A stretch of DNA of 5,891 nucleotides from Chromatiales bacterium (GCA_022360595.1 JAKSCN010000538.1:1-5891), one strand, 5' to 3'; shown: positions 1 to 5,891, numbered from the stretch's first letter. Notes: generated by a model not told the origin, from the sequence alone. Program-made: numbers and translations.

Positions 1-1
1 G

Positions 2-499
2 CTGATCAGCGCGGCGATCCTGGTCGGTTTTGCCCTGGCCGGTGAGGGGTTGCTCAGCACCCTCGGTATCTCCCTGGCCGCGCTTAAGGTGGCCGGGGGC
101 ATTCTGCTGCTGTTAATGGGCATCGAGATGGTCTTCGCCCGCACATCAGGGGTCAGCTCCACCACCGATGACGAGGCCAATGAGGCGCTGACTAAAAAGG
201 ATATTTCGGTCTTTCCTCTCGCCACACCACTGATTGCCGGACCCGGCACCATGGGGGCGGTAATCCTGCTGATGGCCAATACCAAGGGAGATATCATGGC
301 CGAAGCGGTGGTGATCGGCTCGTTATTGGCGATGATTCTGCTCACATTGCTGCTATTGCTGCTCGCCACCCAGGTGCAGCGTCTGCTTGGGGTAACCGGT
401 ATGCACGTTATCAGCCGCATCTTTGGGGTGCTGTTGTCGGCACTGGCCGTGCAGTTTATGTTTGATGGGCTGGCCCAGAGCGGCCTGTTCGGTAGCTAG
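2..499 (+). CDS. MarC family integral membrane protein, C-terminal part (5' end outside window)
   Basis: The frame is open from the left edge to a TAG stop and gives 165 residues. MarC-family (formerly UPF0056) proteins are usually a little over 200 residues, so roughly the first 40 or more are missing. The family motif FPLATPLIAGPG is seen at residues 71-82 of the fragment. Hydrophobic segments lie at about 1-13, 24-45, 72-92, 100-123 and 138-155, as expected for an inner-membrane protein with six helices in total. A TTG at position 50 lies inside a conserved hydrophobic stretch and is not a credible start. The link of MarC to multiple antibiotic resistance was later withdrawn, and the substrate is not known with confidence. 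The next gene is 63 bp downstream and seems to have its own promoter, so an operon with ubiD is not required. Family assignment is firm; function is open. Confidence 0.9.
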   Translation: MISAAILVGFALAGEGLLSTLGISLAALKVAGGILLLLMGIEMVFARTSGVSSTTDDEANEALTKKDISVFPLATPLIAGPGTMGAVILLMANTKGDIMAEAVVIGSLLAMILLTLLLLLLATQVQRLLGVTGMHVISRIFGVLLSALAVQFMFDGLAQSGLFGS

Positions 500-506
500 G
501 GCCTGA

Positions 507-532
507 CTACCAATTTAGCCACCCTCTGGTAG
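507..532 (+). repeat. Short inverted repeat in the marC-ubiD gap
   Basis: CTACCA (507-512) and TGGTAG (527-532) are perfect 6-bp inverted arms around a 14-nt spacer. The left arm could also pair with GGTAG at 491-495, at the end of marC, so two exclusive small stems are possible. No T-run follows, so this is not an intrinsic terminator. The right arm overlaps the proposed -10, so an operator is conceivable, but the arms are short enough to be chance. Confidence 0.3.
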
Positions 533-535
533 AGT
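527..535 (+). promoter_or_regulatory. Putative extended -10 promoter for ubiD
   Basis: TGGTAGAGT fits the extended -10 pattern TGnTATAAT, with TAGAGT (530-535) matching 4 of 6 positions. No good -35 sits at normal spacing: CTACCA at 507-512 matches only 3 of 6, which is tolerable for an extended -10 site. Transcription would begin near 542, leaving a leader of about 20 nt before the TTG start. The call rests on pattern only. Confidence 0.35.
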
Positions 536-546
536 GCTCCTAATCA

Positions 547-557
547 GAGAGAATGAG
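547..557 (+). promoter_or_regulatory. Ribosome binding region that decides the ubiD TTG start
   Basis: The purine-rich stretch GAGAGAATGAG ends 5 nt before TTG 563, and its first GAGAGA lies 10 nt before it. That suits TTG 563 better than ATG 575, which would be 17-22 nt away. An ATG at 553-555 inside this stretch is out of frame with ubiD. Confidence 0.5.
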
Positions 558-562
558 AAAAA

Positions 563-2041
563 TTGGACAACAGCATGCAATACCGAGATCTACGCGACTT
601 CATGGATCAACTGGAGCAGATGGGCGAGCTGAAGCGGATCAGTATCGAGGTCGACCCCTATCTGGAGATGACCGAGATCTGCGACCGCACCCTGCGCGCC
701 GGTGGTCCTGCCCTGCTGTTTGAAAAGGTTAAAGATTCCAATATTCCGGTACTCGGCAACCTGTTCGGCACCCCTCGCCGGGTGGCCCTCGGCATGGGTG
801 AAGAGGACCCAGCCAAGCTACGCGAGGTCGGCACCCTGCTGGCACAACTAAAAGAGCCGGAACCACCCAAGGGGATGAAGGACGCCTGGGAGAAAATTCC
901 CGTCTTCCGCAAAGTACTGGATATGGCGCCAAAGGAGATCAAGCGTCCCGCCTGCCAGGAAGTGGTGATCGAGGGCGACGCTGTGGATCTGGCCAATATC
1001 CCGGTGCAGACCTGCTGGCCGGAGGACGCCGGCCCACTGATCACCTGGGGCCTGGTGGTCACCCGCGGTCCTGAGAAACAGCGACAGAACCTGGGCATCT
1101 ACCGTATGCAGGTGATCGGTAAAAACCGCGTCATCATGCGTTGGCTCTCCCATCGCGGCGGCGCACTCGATTTTCGCGACTGGCAGCTCGCTCACCCCGG
1201 TGAGCCTTTTCCGGTGGCAGTCGCCCTGGGTGCTGACCCGGCTACTATTTTAGGGGCCGTAACCCCGGTGCCAGATACACTTTCTGAGTACGCTTTCGCC
1301 GGGCTGCTGCGCGGTAGCCGCACCGAGGTGGCAAAATGTAGCCACGCCGATCTGCAGGTGCCCGCATCGGCGGAATTTGTGCTGGAGGGTGTTATCCACC
1401 CGGATGACATGGCCCCGGAGGGGCCCTTTGGCGATCACACCGGCTATTACAATGAGGTGGATAACTTCCCGGTCTTCACCATCGAACGCATCACGCACCG
1501 GCGCAGCCCCATCTACCACAGCACCTACACCGGCCGCCCGCCCGATGAGCCGGCCATCCTCGGTGTTGCACTGAATGAGGTGTTCGTGCCGATACTTCAG
1601 AAGCAGTTCCCGGAGATTGTCGACTTCTACCTGCCGCCGGAAGGCTGCTCCTACCGCATGGCGGTGGTCTCCATGAAAAAACAGTACCCGGGCCACGCCA
1701 AGCGTATCATGCTTGGAGTTTGGTCATTTCTGCGCCAGTTTATGTATACAAAATTCGTGATTGTCACCGATGACGACGTCAACGTACGCGACTGGCAGGA
1801 CGTCATCTGGGCCATGACCACCCGTATGGACCCCGGCCGCGACACCACCATCGTCGACAACACCCCTATCGACTATCTGGACTTCGCCTCGCCGGTATCC
1901 GGCCTCGGCTCGAAGATGGGTTTCGACGCCACCAACAAGTGGCCTGGTGAAACCGATCGTGAGTGGGGGCGGCCCATTGTCATGGACAGCGGCGTGAAAG
2001 CACGTGTTGATGAGATCTGGGAACAGCTCGGAATAGATTGA
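563..2041 (+). CDS. ubiD: 4-hydroxy-3-polyprenylbenzoate decarboxylase UbiD
   Basis: UbiD removes the carboxyl group of 3-polyprenyl-4-hydroxybenzoate to give 2-polyprenylphenol in ubiquinone synthesis. It uses prenylated FMN supplied by UbiX, which is not in this window. The 492 residues match E. coli UbiD (about 497) nearly end to end from memory. By that alignment the Mn/prFMN site residues are N176 (in QNLGIYR) and E242 (in TLSEYAFAGLLRG), and the proposed proton donor is D291 (in GPFGDHTGYYNEVD). IMRWLSHRGG at 191-200, YTGRPPDEP at 322-330 and SPVSGLGSKMG at 443-453 are also typical. I see no frameshift or missing active-site residue, so the enzyme should be functional. The TTG start at 563 is preferred over ATG at 575 because it yields MDNSMQY, parallel to E. 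coli MDAMKY, and has GAGAGAATGAG just upstream. In E. coli ubiD is next to fre, whereas here it is followed by a ParA gene. Confidence 0.97.
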   Translation: MDNSMQYRDLRDFMDQLEQMGELKRISIEVDPYLEMTEICDRTLRAGGPALLFEKVKDSNIPVLGNLFGTPRRVALGMGEEDPAKLREVGTLLAQLKEPEPPKGMKDAWEKIPVFRKVLDMAPKEIKRPACQEVVIEGDAVDLANIPVQTCWPEDAGPLITWGLVVTRGPEKQRQNLGIYRMQVIGKNRVIMRWLSHRGGALDFRDWQLAHPGEPFPVAVALGADPATILGAVTPVPDTLSEYAFAGLLRGSRTEVAKCSHADLQVPASAEFVLEGVIHPDDMAPEGPFGDHTGYYNEVDNFPVFTIERITHRRSPIYHSTYTGRPPDEPAILGVALNEVFVPILQKQFPEIVDFYLPPEGCSYRMAVVSMKKQYPGHAKRIMLGVWSFLRQFMYTKFVIVTDDDVNVRDWQDVIWAMTTRMDPGRDTTIVDNTPIDYLDFASPVSGLGSKMGFDATNKWPGETDREWGRPIVMDSGVKARVDEIWEQLGID

Positions 2042-2136
2042 TCAGACTCGCAATTTGGCCTTTAATTACAGAGAATTGCACATAAAAATAAAACGAATAG
2101 CTAATAAAAACCCGCTAGGGGATAGGGAGAAGAGCA
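2042..2136 (+). promoter_or_regulatory. AT-rich intergenic region upstream of the ParA gene, probable promoter
   Basis: This gap is markedly more AT-rich than the genes around it: 2080-2110 has only 5 G/C in 31 bases, in short A-runs. Candidate elements are ATTACA (2065-2070) with TAAAAC (2089-2094) at 18-bp spacing, each 4 of 6 to consensus, or TTGCAC (2076-2081) with TAGCTA (2098-2103) at 16-bp spacing. Neither is strong. The 3' end carries a clear ribosome binding site, AGGGAGA at 2124-2130, 6 nt before ATG 2137. GCAATT (2050-2055) and AATTGC (2074-2079) form a weak inverted repeat without a T-run. Confidence 0.35.
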
Positions 2137-2778
2137 ATGCGTACCATCATGTTGATGAATGCCAAAGGCGGATGCGGCAAGACCACTCTGGCCACCAACA
2201 TCGCCACCTGGTTTGCGGATGATGGCGCCAAAGTCGCCCTAGCCGATTTTGACCCCCAGGGCTCTTCTCTCGACTGGCTGATCGCCCGCCAGGACTACAC
2301 CGGCATTCCTGAGATCGAAGGCATCAACGCCCACCAGGGGCCGGTAAAGCCCGCACGCGGCACCGACTTTCTGATCATGGATGCCCCGGCCGGCACCCAT
2401 GGCGCCGCGATCAACAGTATGCTGAAACAGGTGGAGACATTGATTCTGCCTGTGCTTCCCTCCCCCATCGATATGCGTGCATGCCGCCGTTTTCTCGACG
2501 AGCTGTTGCACAGCGGCAAGGTTTCAAAACACCAGACCAAGATCGCCATTGTCGCCAACCGGGTACGCGAGAACACCCTGATCTATCGCCAATTGACGGA
2601 GTTTCTGGGCGATCTCGACATCCCTTTTCTAACCCACCTCCGTGAGAGTCAGAACTACATCCGCGCCGCCGAGAGCGGTCTGGGCCTGTTCGAGCTGGCC
2701 CCCTCTATGGTGGCTCAGGATGTTGTACAGTGGGACCCGATTGTGGACTGGCTCAACAGTGCCGATAGCAGGCCTTAG
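2137..2778 (+). CDS. Small orphan ParA/MinD-type ATPase
   Basis: This is a 213-residue deviant-Walker-A ATPase. The P-loop KGGCGKTT is at residues 10-17, with the signature lysine K10 and catalytic-loop lysine K15. Switch I ADFDPQGS is at 36-43 with D37 and D39. The Walker B-like LIMDAPAG is at 79-86 with D82. LPVLPSPIDM at 104-113 is a further ParA-type segment. Such proteins dimerise on ATP and use nucleoid or membrane surfaces to segregate DNA or position protein cargo. The protein starts directly at the P-loop, so it lacks the N-terminal DNA-binding domain of larger plasmid ParAs. I see no clear C-terminal membrane-targeting helix of MinD type. No parB or parS-like repeat is visible, and its neighbours are ubiD and pqi. 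It could be a cargo-positioning ATPase (McdA- or PpfA-like) or a chromosomal relic of a partition system. The fold is firm; the cargo is unknown. Confidence 0.9.
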   Translation: MRTIMLMNAKGGCGKTTLATNIATWFADDGAKVALADFDPQGSSLDWLIARQDYTGIPEIEGINAHQGPVKPARGTDFLIMDAPAGTHGAAINSMLKQVETLILPVLPSPIDMRACRRFLDELLHSGKVSKHQTKIAIVANRVRENTLIYRQLTEFLGDLDIPFLTHLRESQNYIRAAESGLGLFELAPSMVAQDVVQWDPIVDWLNSADSRP

Positions 2779-2913
2779 AGCCAACCAGCGCTAAAAAACT
2801 CAAAACCTGCCTGATTTCCCCCGGGGCCACCCTTTCCCTGGCGCACTAATCCGCGGTTTTGCGCAGTTCTTCGTTATACTCAATAGCAGTACCCAACGAC
2901 GACCTTCACCGTC
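2779..2913 (+). promoter_or_regulatory. Intergenic region with probable pqi promoter
   Basis: The best signal is TATACT at 2875-2880, 5 of 6 to the -10 consensus, which would start transcription near 2887, about 27 nt before the first pqiA ATG. No recognisable -35 lies 16-18 bp upstream (CGCGGT at 17 bp), which hints at activator dependence. E. coli pqiAB is induced through SoxRS, but I cannot identify a sox box here. Other features are the palindromes AGCGCT (2789-2794 region), CCCCGGGG (2819-2826) and CCGCGG (2851-2856), and GCGCA (2841-2845) facing TGCGC (2860-2864). No hairpin plus T-run terminator for the ParA gene is visible. Confidence 0.4.
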
Positions 2914-3534
2914 ATGGACAAGATTATTGCCTGCCACGAGTGCGACCTGCTGTTGGAGTTATCGGAGGTTAAGCCTGGTACAAAACTGTTGTGCCCGAGG
3001 TGCGGTTACGTCATTACCCGGACAGGACACCAAGCGCTGAACCGGCTGATTGCCTTTTCACTCTCAGCAACCCTCTTTTTTGCCTACGCCTGCGCCTTTC
3101 CGTTTCTGTCGTTCAATTTACAAGGCCGCGGACAGCTCATAACGCTGCTACAGAGCGTCAGTGAACTCTATCAGCAGGGGCATCCTGTTCTGTCACTGAT
3201 GGTCGCCATATTTATCATCCTGGCGCCACTGCTCCTGTTGGTGGGGTTGCTCTATGTATTACTGCCGTTAAAAGCGGGCAGGCGCAACCCCGGCAGCATT
3301 GTCGTGAGCAAACTGCTACTCGCCATTCAGCCCTGGAGTATGGTCGAGGTATTCCTGATTGGTGTCTTGGTCAGCCTGATCAAAATCGCCACGATGGCCA
3401 GCCTGCTTCTAGGGCCCTCTTTTTGGGCCTATGTTGCTTTTAGCATTATGTTGACCGCCGCCCTCACCTACCTGGATCGATTACAGCTTTGGCACTGGTT
3501 GGACAGCGCCAAGCCGTGGAGGACGGTCCAATGA
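2914..3534 (+). CDS. pqiA: PqiA-like membrane protein, N-terminal-half equivalent
   Basis: The 206-residue product corresponds to the first half of E. coli PqiA (about 417 residues). It has one CXXC pair at C7/C10 and a second at C27/C30, forming a zinc-ribbon-like cytoplasmic domain. Four predicted membrane segments follow at about 42-66, 91-119, 140-163 and 166-187. The segment QPWSMVEVFLIGVLVSLIK (139-157) matches the PqiA family repeat (W-x-M-x-E/D-V/I-F). PqiA/LetA proteins are the inner-membrane partners of MCE proteins and are thought to move lipids or other hydrophobic substrates into or out of the MCE channel. ATG 2914 is the only usable start, because the frame is closed by TAG at 2884 and no other start codon intervenes. 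It has no clear Shine-Dalgarno, unlike the genes after it. The stop overlaps the next start (ATGA). It could equally be named a paraquat-inducible protein A domain protein. Confidence 0.9.
   Translation: MDKIIACHECDLLLELSEVKPGTKLLCPRCGYVITRTGHQALNRLIAFSLSATLFFAYACAFPFLSFNLQGRGQLITLLQSVSELYQQGHPVLSLMVAIFIILAPLLLLVGLLYVLLPLKAGRRNPGSIVVSKLLLAIQPWSMVEVFLIGVLVSLIKIATMASLLLGPSFWAYVAFSIMLTAALTYLDRLQLWHWLDSAKPWRTVQ
3518..3523 (+). promoter_or_regulatory. Ribosome binding site that fixes the start of the second pqiA gene
   Basis: GGAGGA lies 7 nt before ATG 3531, inside the end of the upstream coding region. It decides against the longer TTG start at 3489, and the ATGA overlap at 3531-3534 points to translational coupling. 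Confidence 0.85.
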
Positions 3535-4160
3535 CTCCCGTATACGACCCTCACTCCGCTGCCGCCCAAGGGCTCGCCAACTGCCATACCTGCGGTAAGC
3601 TCTCCGCCAGCCATCTGCACCACTGTCCACGCTGCCATAGCCCTCTCCATCTACGCATACCCCATAGCCTCCAATACACTTGGGCCTTACTGCTGACCGG
3701 CGCCCTGCTCTACATTCCCGCCAACATCCTGCCGGTTTTGCAGATTAATCAGCTCGGCTCCAGCAGCAGCAATACCATTCTGGGAGGCGTGGCGCTGCTC
3801 TGGGAGCAAGGCTCCTATCCTGTTGCCATCGTGATCTTTATCGCCAGCGTTATCATCCCCCTGGCCAAACTTTTTGTCCTTGCCTGGCTCTGCTCCTCCG
3901 TGCAGAGGCACCATCAAGCCAGACCGCGAGAACGCACCCGCTTGTACCGCCTGACTGAATTGGTGGGCCGCTGGTCGATGATCGATGTCTTTGTAGTGGC
4001 AATTCTGGTCGCCCTGGTGCAGTTGGGTAATCTGTTGGCGGTACAACCAGGCGCTGCCGCACTCGCATTTGGTGGCGTAGTAATCATCACGATGCTGGCC
4101 GCCATGAGCTTTGATCCACGTCTGATTTGGGACAAGTATGGCAACCAACACCCCCAGTGA
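3531..4160 (+). CDS. pqiA: PqiA-like membrane protein, C-terminal-half equivalent
   Basis: This 209-residue protein matches the second half of E. coli PqiA. A zinc-ribbon-like motif C18-x2-C21 / C32-x2-C35 is followed by SLQYTWALLLTGALLYIPAN (46-65), close to E. coli SLQWTLALLVTSIMLYLPAN. Membrane segments lie at about 47-70, 97-122, 148-170 and 173-193. GRWSMIDVFVVAILVALV (146-163) and FDPRLIWD (194-201) are family signatures. With the preceding gene it would rebuild the full eight-helix, two-ribbon PqiA. ATG 3531 is chosen because of the GGAGGA site and the 4-nt overlap; TTG 3489 would add 14 residues unlike the family. Its end overlaps pqiB by 23 nt. The protein is intact and both cysteine pairs are present. 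Separate single-domain PqiA genes are known in proteobacteria, so the split is a real arrangement rather than a likely sequencing error: each piece has its own ribbon and the second has its own ribosome binding site. Confidence 0.92.
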   Translation: MTPVYDPHSAAAQGLANCHTCGKLSASHLHHCPRCHSPLHLRIPHSLQYTWALLLTGALLYIPANILPVLQINQLGSSSSNTILGGVALLWEQGSYPVAIVIFIASVIIPLAKLFVLAWLCSSVQRHHQARPRERTRLYRLTELVGRWSMIDVFVVAILVALVQLGNLLAVQPGAAALAFGGVVIITMLAAMSFDPRLIWDKYGNQHPQ

Positions 4161-5859
4161 TAACCCGTCTTCTGAGCCGGGCCCAAAGCACCCCCAACAG
4201 GAGCACCCCGAGCTGGAGCACCCCAACATCGCTCCACAACGGCGTCGCATCTCCAGCATATGGATACTCCCTCTGGTGGCTCTGCTGATCGGCCTCTGGA
4301 TGGTCTACTACAACTGGAGTCAGCAAGGCCCGCTGATCACCATCTCCTTCGTCAACGCAGAAGGGATCGAGCCGACTCACACCAAGGTCAAAACCCGCAA
4401 TGTGGAGGTGGGACTGGTCGAACAAGTGGCGCTTAACGAAAAACTGGACAGCGTGCTGGTCACCGTGCGGCTTAAAAAAGAGGCTGAGCATCTAATCCAG
4501 GACGACACCTATTTCTGGGTTGTAAAGCCACGCATCGACGTCCAGGGAATATCCGGTTTAGGCACGCTGCTCTCCGGTATTTATATTGAACTGGCCCCGG
4601 GCACCAGCGGGCAGCGGACCAAACAGATCTTCAACGGCTTGGAAAGCCCGCCATTGACACCTGCCGGTACCCCTGGTCTGCGCCTCAATCTCTACAATGA
4701 TTCGGCCCGCTCCTCCAGTGCGGGCAGTCCGGTCATCTATAACGGCTTCAGTGTGGGACGGATAGAGAGCGTAAAACTCGATCCAAAGACCCGCCAGGTC
4801 AACTACAGTATCTTCATTAACGAGCCCTACAACAATCTGGTCACCACCAACACCAAGTTCTGGGATATCAGCGGTGTAAAGCTAACCCTAGACACCGAAG
4901 GGGTAAGCCTCACCTCGGGTTCCCTGGCCAGCATCCTGTCAGGCGGCATCGCCTTTGGCGTGCCTGCCAACATCGTCCGTGGTGAACCCGTCCTGGAGAC
5001 CCGCTCTTTTCGGCTCTACACCAGTGCCGAGGAGGCCAAAGAGCGGCCCTATGCCCACTATCAGGACTATGTGCTGCTATTCAACCACTCGGTACGCGGT
5101 TTGCGCAGCGGCGCACCGGTCGAGTATCGCGGCATTCGTATCGGCACAGTGAAAACGGTCAATTACGGCGAAATCAACAGTAAATACCAGGCGATGAACA
5201 GATCTATTCCGGTACTGATTCGTATCGAACCGGGACGCATCGGGATGGGCGATACCAAAGCCTCTGTTGAAGAGATGGATACCCAGTTGCCCCTGTGGGT
5301 AGCCGAAGGACTTAACGCCAAGCTGGGGATAGGCAATCTCTTGACGGGCAACCTGTTCATTGACTTGAATTTTGATAACGATCGAGCCGACAGCCCATCC
5401 AGCACCGCTATGCCCCTGTTTCAGGGCTATCGCATCATTCCAACAAGCGATAGTGGGTTAATCAAAATTGAGCAACAGATTCAGGCGGTTCTGGAGAAGA
5501 TCCAGGATCTTCCATTGGAAGAGACTATAGAGCAGGCCTCCAAAGCGCTTGAAGAGGCCAGCGCCACTCTCGCCAGCCTGCAAAAGACGTCGGACAGTTT
5601 TGATGAGCTTCTCAACAAGAAGAGTGTCCAGCGGCTGCCAAACCAGGTCAACCGAGCCCTGGCTCAACTGAGTGAAACCCTCAAAGGCTATTCGCCTGAC
5701 TCCCCCGTCTATATCGAATTGAACCGGGCTCTAACCAAGCTGACGCTGCTCCTGGATGAATTGCAGCCGCTGGCCAGAGAGGTGAAAGAGCAGCCCAATA
5801 CCCTGCTGTTTGGCAACACTCGCGCCCAAGACCCTGAACCAAAAGGACGCCAACAATGA
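4138..5859 (+). CDS. pqiB: PqiB, MCE-domain intermembrane transport protein
   Basis: The 573 residues align along their length with E. coli PqiB (546). A cytoplasmic tail (1-37) leads to one membrane anchor at about 40-57 (SIWILPLVALLIGLWMVYY). Three MCE domains follow at about 64-153, 180-277 and 309-412, with the repeated landmarks GISGLGTLLSGIYIEL (137-152), GSLASILSGGIAFGVP (261-276) and GIGNLLTGNLFIDL (397-410). The C-terminal 440-555 is a helical, heptad-like region. In E. coli PqiB six copies stack as MCE rings topped by a coiled-coil needle that reaches toward the outer membrane, forming a hydrophobic channel. The C-terminal end DPEPKGRQQ resembles E. coli DPEPKRAKQ. The start ATG 4138 has GGGA at 4129-4132, 5 nt upstream, and lies within the end of the second pqiA. 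The tail before the membrane anchor is longer than in E. coli and contains an HP-rich repeat. Three MCE domains and the pqiA/pqiC neighbours distinguish it from LetB/YebT, which has seven. Confidence 0.95.
   Translation: MATNTPSDNPSSEPGPKHPQQEHPELEHPNIAPQRRRISSIWILPLVALLIGLWMVYYNWSQQGPLITISFVNAEGIEPTHTKVKTRNVEVGLVEQVALNEKLDSVLVTVRLKKEAEHLIQDDTYFWVVKPRIDVQGISGLGTLLSGIYIELAPGTSGQRTKQIFNGLESPPLTPAGTPGLRLNLYNDSARSSSAGSPVIYNGFSVGRIESVKLDPKTRQVNYSIFINEPYNNLVTTNTKFWDISGVKLTLDTEGVSLTSGSLASILSGGIAFGVPANIVRGEPVLETRSFRLYTSAEEAKERPYAHYQDYVLLFNHSVRGLRSGAPVEYRGIRIGTVKTVNYGEINSKYQAMNRSIPVLIRIEPGRIGMGDTKASVEEMDTQLPLWVAEGLNAKLGIGNLLTGNLFIDLNFDNDRADSPSSTAMPLFQGYRIIPTSDSGLIKIEQQIQAVLEKIQDLPLEETIEQASKALEEASATLASLQKTSDSFDELLNKKSVQRLPNQVNRALAQLSETLKGYSPDSPVYIELNRALTKLTLLLDELQPLAREVKEQPNTLLFGNTRAQDPEPKGRQQ
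4186..4230 (+). repeat. Three imperfect 15-nt tandem repeats in the pqiB tail
   Basis: Units at 4186-4200, 4201-4215 and 4216-4230 share the core AGCACCCC and stay in frame. They encode KHPQQ, EHPEL and EHPNI, giving three histidine-proline pairs at residues 18-19, 23-24 and 28-29, just before the RRR and membrane anchor. They account for much of the extra N-terminal length relative to E. coli PqiB. Confidence 0.8.
5843..5847 (+). promoter_or_regulatory. Ribosome binding site for the downstream pqiC start
   Basis: AAGGA lies 8 nt before ATG 5856, within the last codons of pqiB. With the ATGA overlap it supports a real gene start even though only 12 codons are visible. Confidence 0.75.
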
Positions 5860-5891
5860 GACTGCCCTTCATTGCACTGGTCTGCCTGCTA
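5856..5891 (+). CDS. pqiC: Probable PqiC lipoprotein, first 12 codons (3' end outside window)
   Basis: Only MRLPFIALVCLL is visible: a short basic start followed by a hydrophobic run, as in the signal peptide of a lipoprotein. The lipobox would lie beyond the edge unless the visible cysteine is part of it. The start shares an ATGA overlap with the pqiB stop and has a good ribosome binding site. In E. coli the gene in this place is pqiC (ymbA), an outer-membrane lipoprotein that binds the PqiB needle. The identity is inferred mainly from position; the frame itself is well supported. Confidence 0.7.
   Translation, partial: MRLPFIALVCLL

Noticed and set aside
658..1696. Minus-strand open frames across ubiD (for example 658-1098 and 1250-1696)
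   Set aside because: They lie opposite a fully conserved ubiD, have no recognisable motifs, and are expected by chance in GC-rich coding DNA.
2050..2079. GCAATT...AATTGC as a terminator for ubiD
   Set aside because: The stem is 6 AT-rich base pairs with an 18-nt loop and no following T-run.
2779..2850. Intrinsic terminator after the ParA gene
   Set aside because: The palindromes AGCGCT and CCCCGGGG are short and no T-run follows either; the run after AGCGCT is A, not T.
2851..2913. A sox box upstream of pqiA
   Set aside because: Expected from E. coli regulation, but I could not match a convincing SoxS or SoxR site by eye.
3489..3530. Longer TTG start for the second pqiA gene
   Set aside because: ATG 3531 has GGAGGA 7 nt upstream and a 4-nt overlap with the previous stop; the extra 14 residues do not resemble the family.
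2914..4160. Two pqiA pieces as a frameshifted pseudogene
   Set aside because: Each half is complete with its own CXXC pairs, the second has its own strong ribosome binding site, and single-domain PqiA genes exist in other proteobacteria.
3687..4259. A 190-residue minus-strand frame over the second pqiA gene and the start of pqiB
   Set aside because: Low-quality composition rich in Gln, Gly and His, no family resemblance, and it overlaps well-supported genes on the other strand.

Overview
This window reads as chromosomal housekeeping DNA from a gammaproteobacterium. The evidence is a UbiD very close to the E. coli form, a PqiA-PqiB-PqiC envelope transport locus typical of Gram-negative proteobacteria, moderately high GC, and strong Shine-Dalgarno sites at several starts. 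I cannot fix the genus. All supported genes lie on the + strand, and the long minus-strand frames are antisense shadows.

Layout: (1) 2-499 is the C-terminal part of a MarC-family inner-membrane protein, cut by the left edge. (2) A 63-bp gap holds a likely extended -10 promoter. It is followed by ubiD (563-2041), the prenyl-FMN-dependent decarboxylase of ubiquinone synthesis, which probably starts at TTG. (3) An AT-rich 95-bp gap leads to a lone small ParA/MinD-type ATPase (2137-2778) with no ParB or recognisable cargo gene nearby. (4) A 135-bp gap with a good -10 hexamer precedes a tightly packed pqi operon. This operon has two separate half-length PqiA genes (2914-3534 and 3531-4160), pqiB with three MCE domains (4138-5859), and the first 12 codons of a probable pqiC lipoprotein (5856 to the right edge). 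Each junction in the operon overlaps, by 4, 23 and 4 nt.

The pqi genes should work together. The two PqiA halves would form the eight-helix inner-membrane component with two zinc-ribbon-like domains. PqiB would be anchored beside them and form a periplasm-spanning MCE channel, and PqiC would dock it at the outer membrane. The whole would be a lipid or hydrophobic-substrate transport path between the membranes. UbiD serves respiratory quinone synthesis. The ParA ATPase has no evident link to either neighbour.

I see no wholly new system, mobile element, RNA gene or CRISPR array. The points most worth a second look are the orphan ParA, the split and translationally coupled PqiA, and a small HP-containing tandem repeat in the PqiB N-terminal tail.
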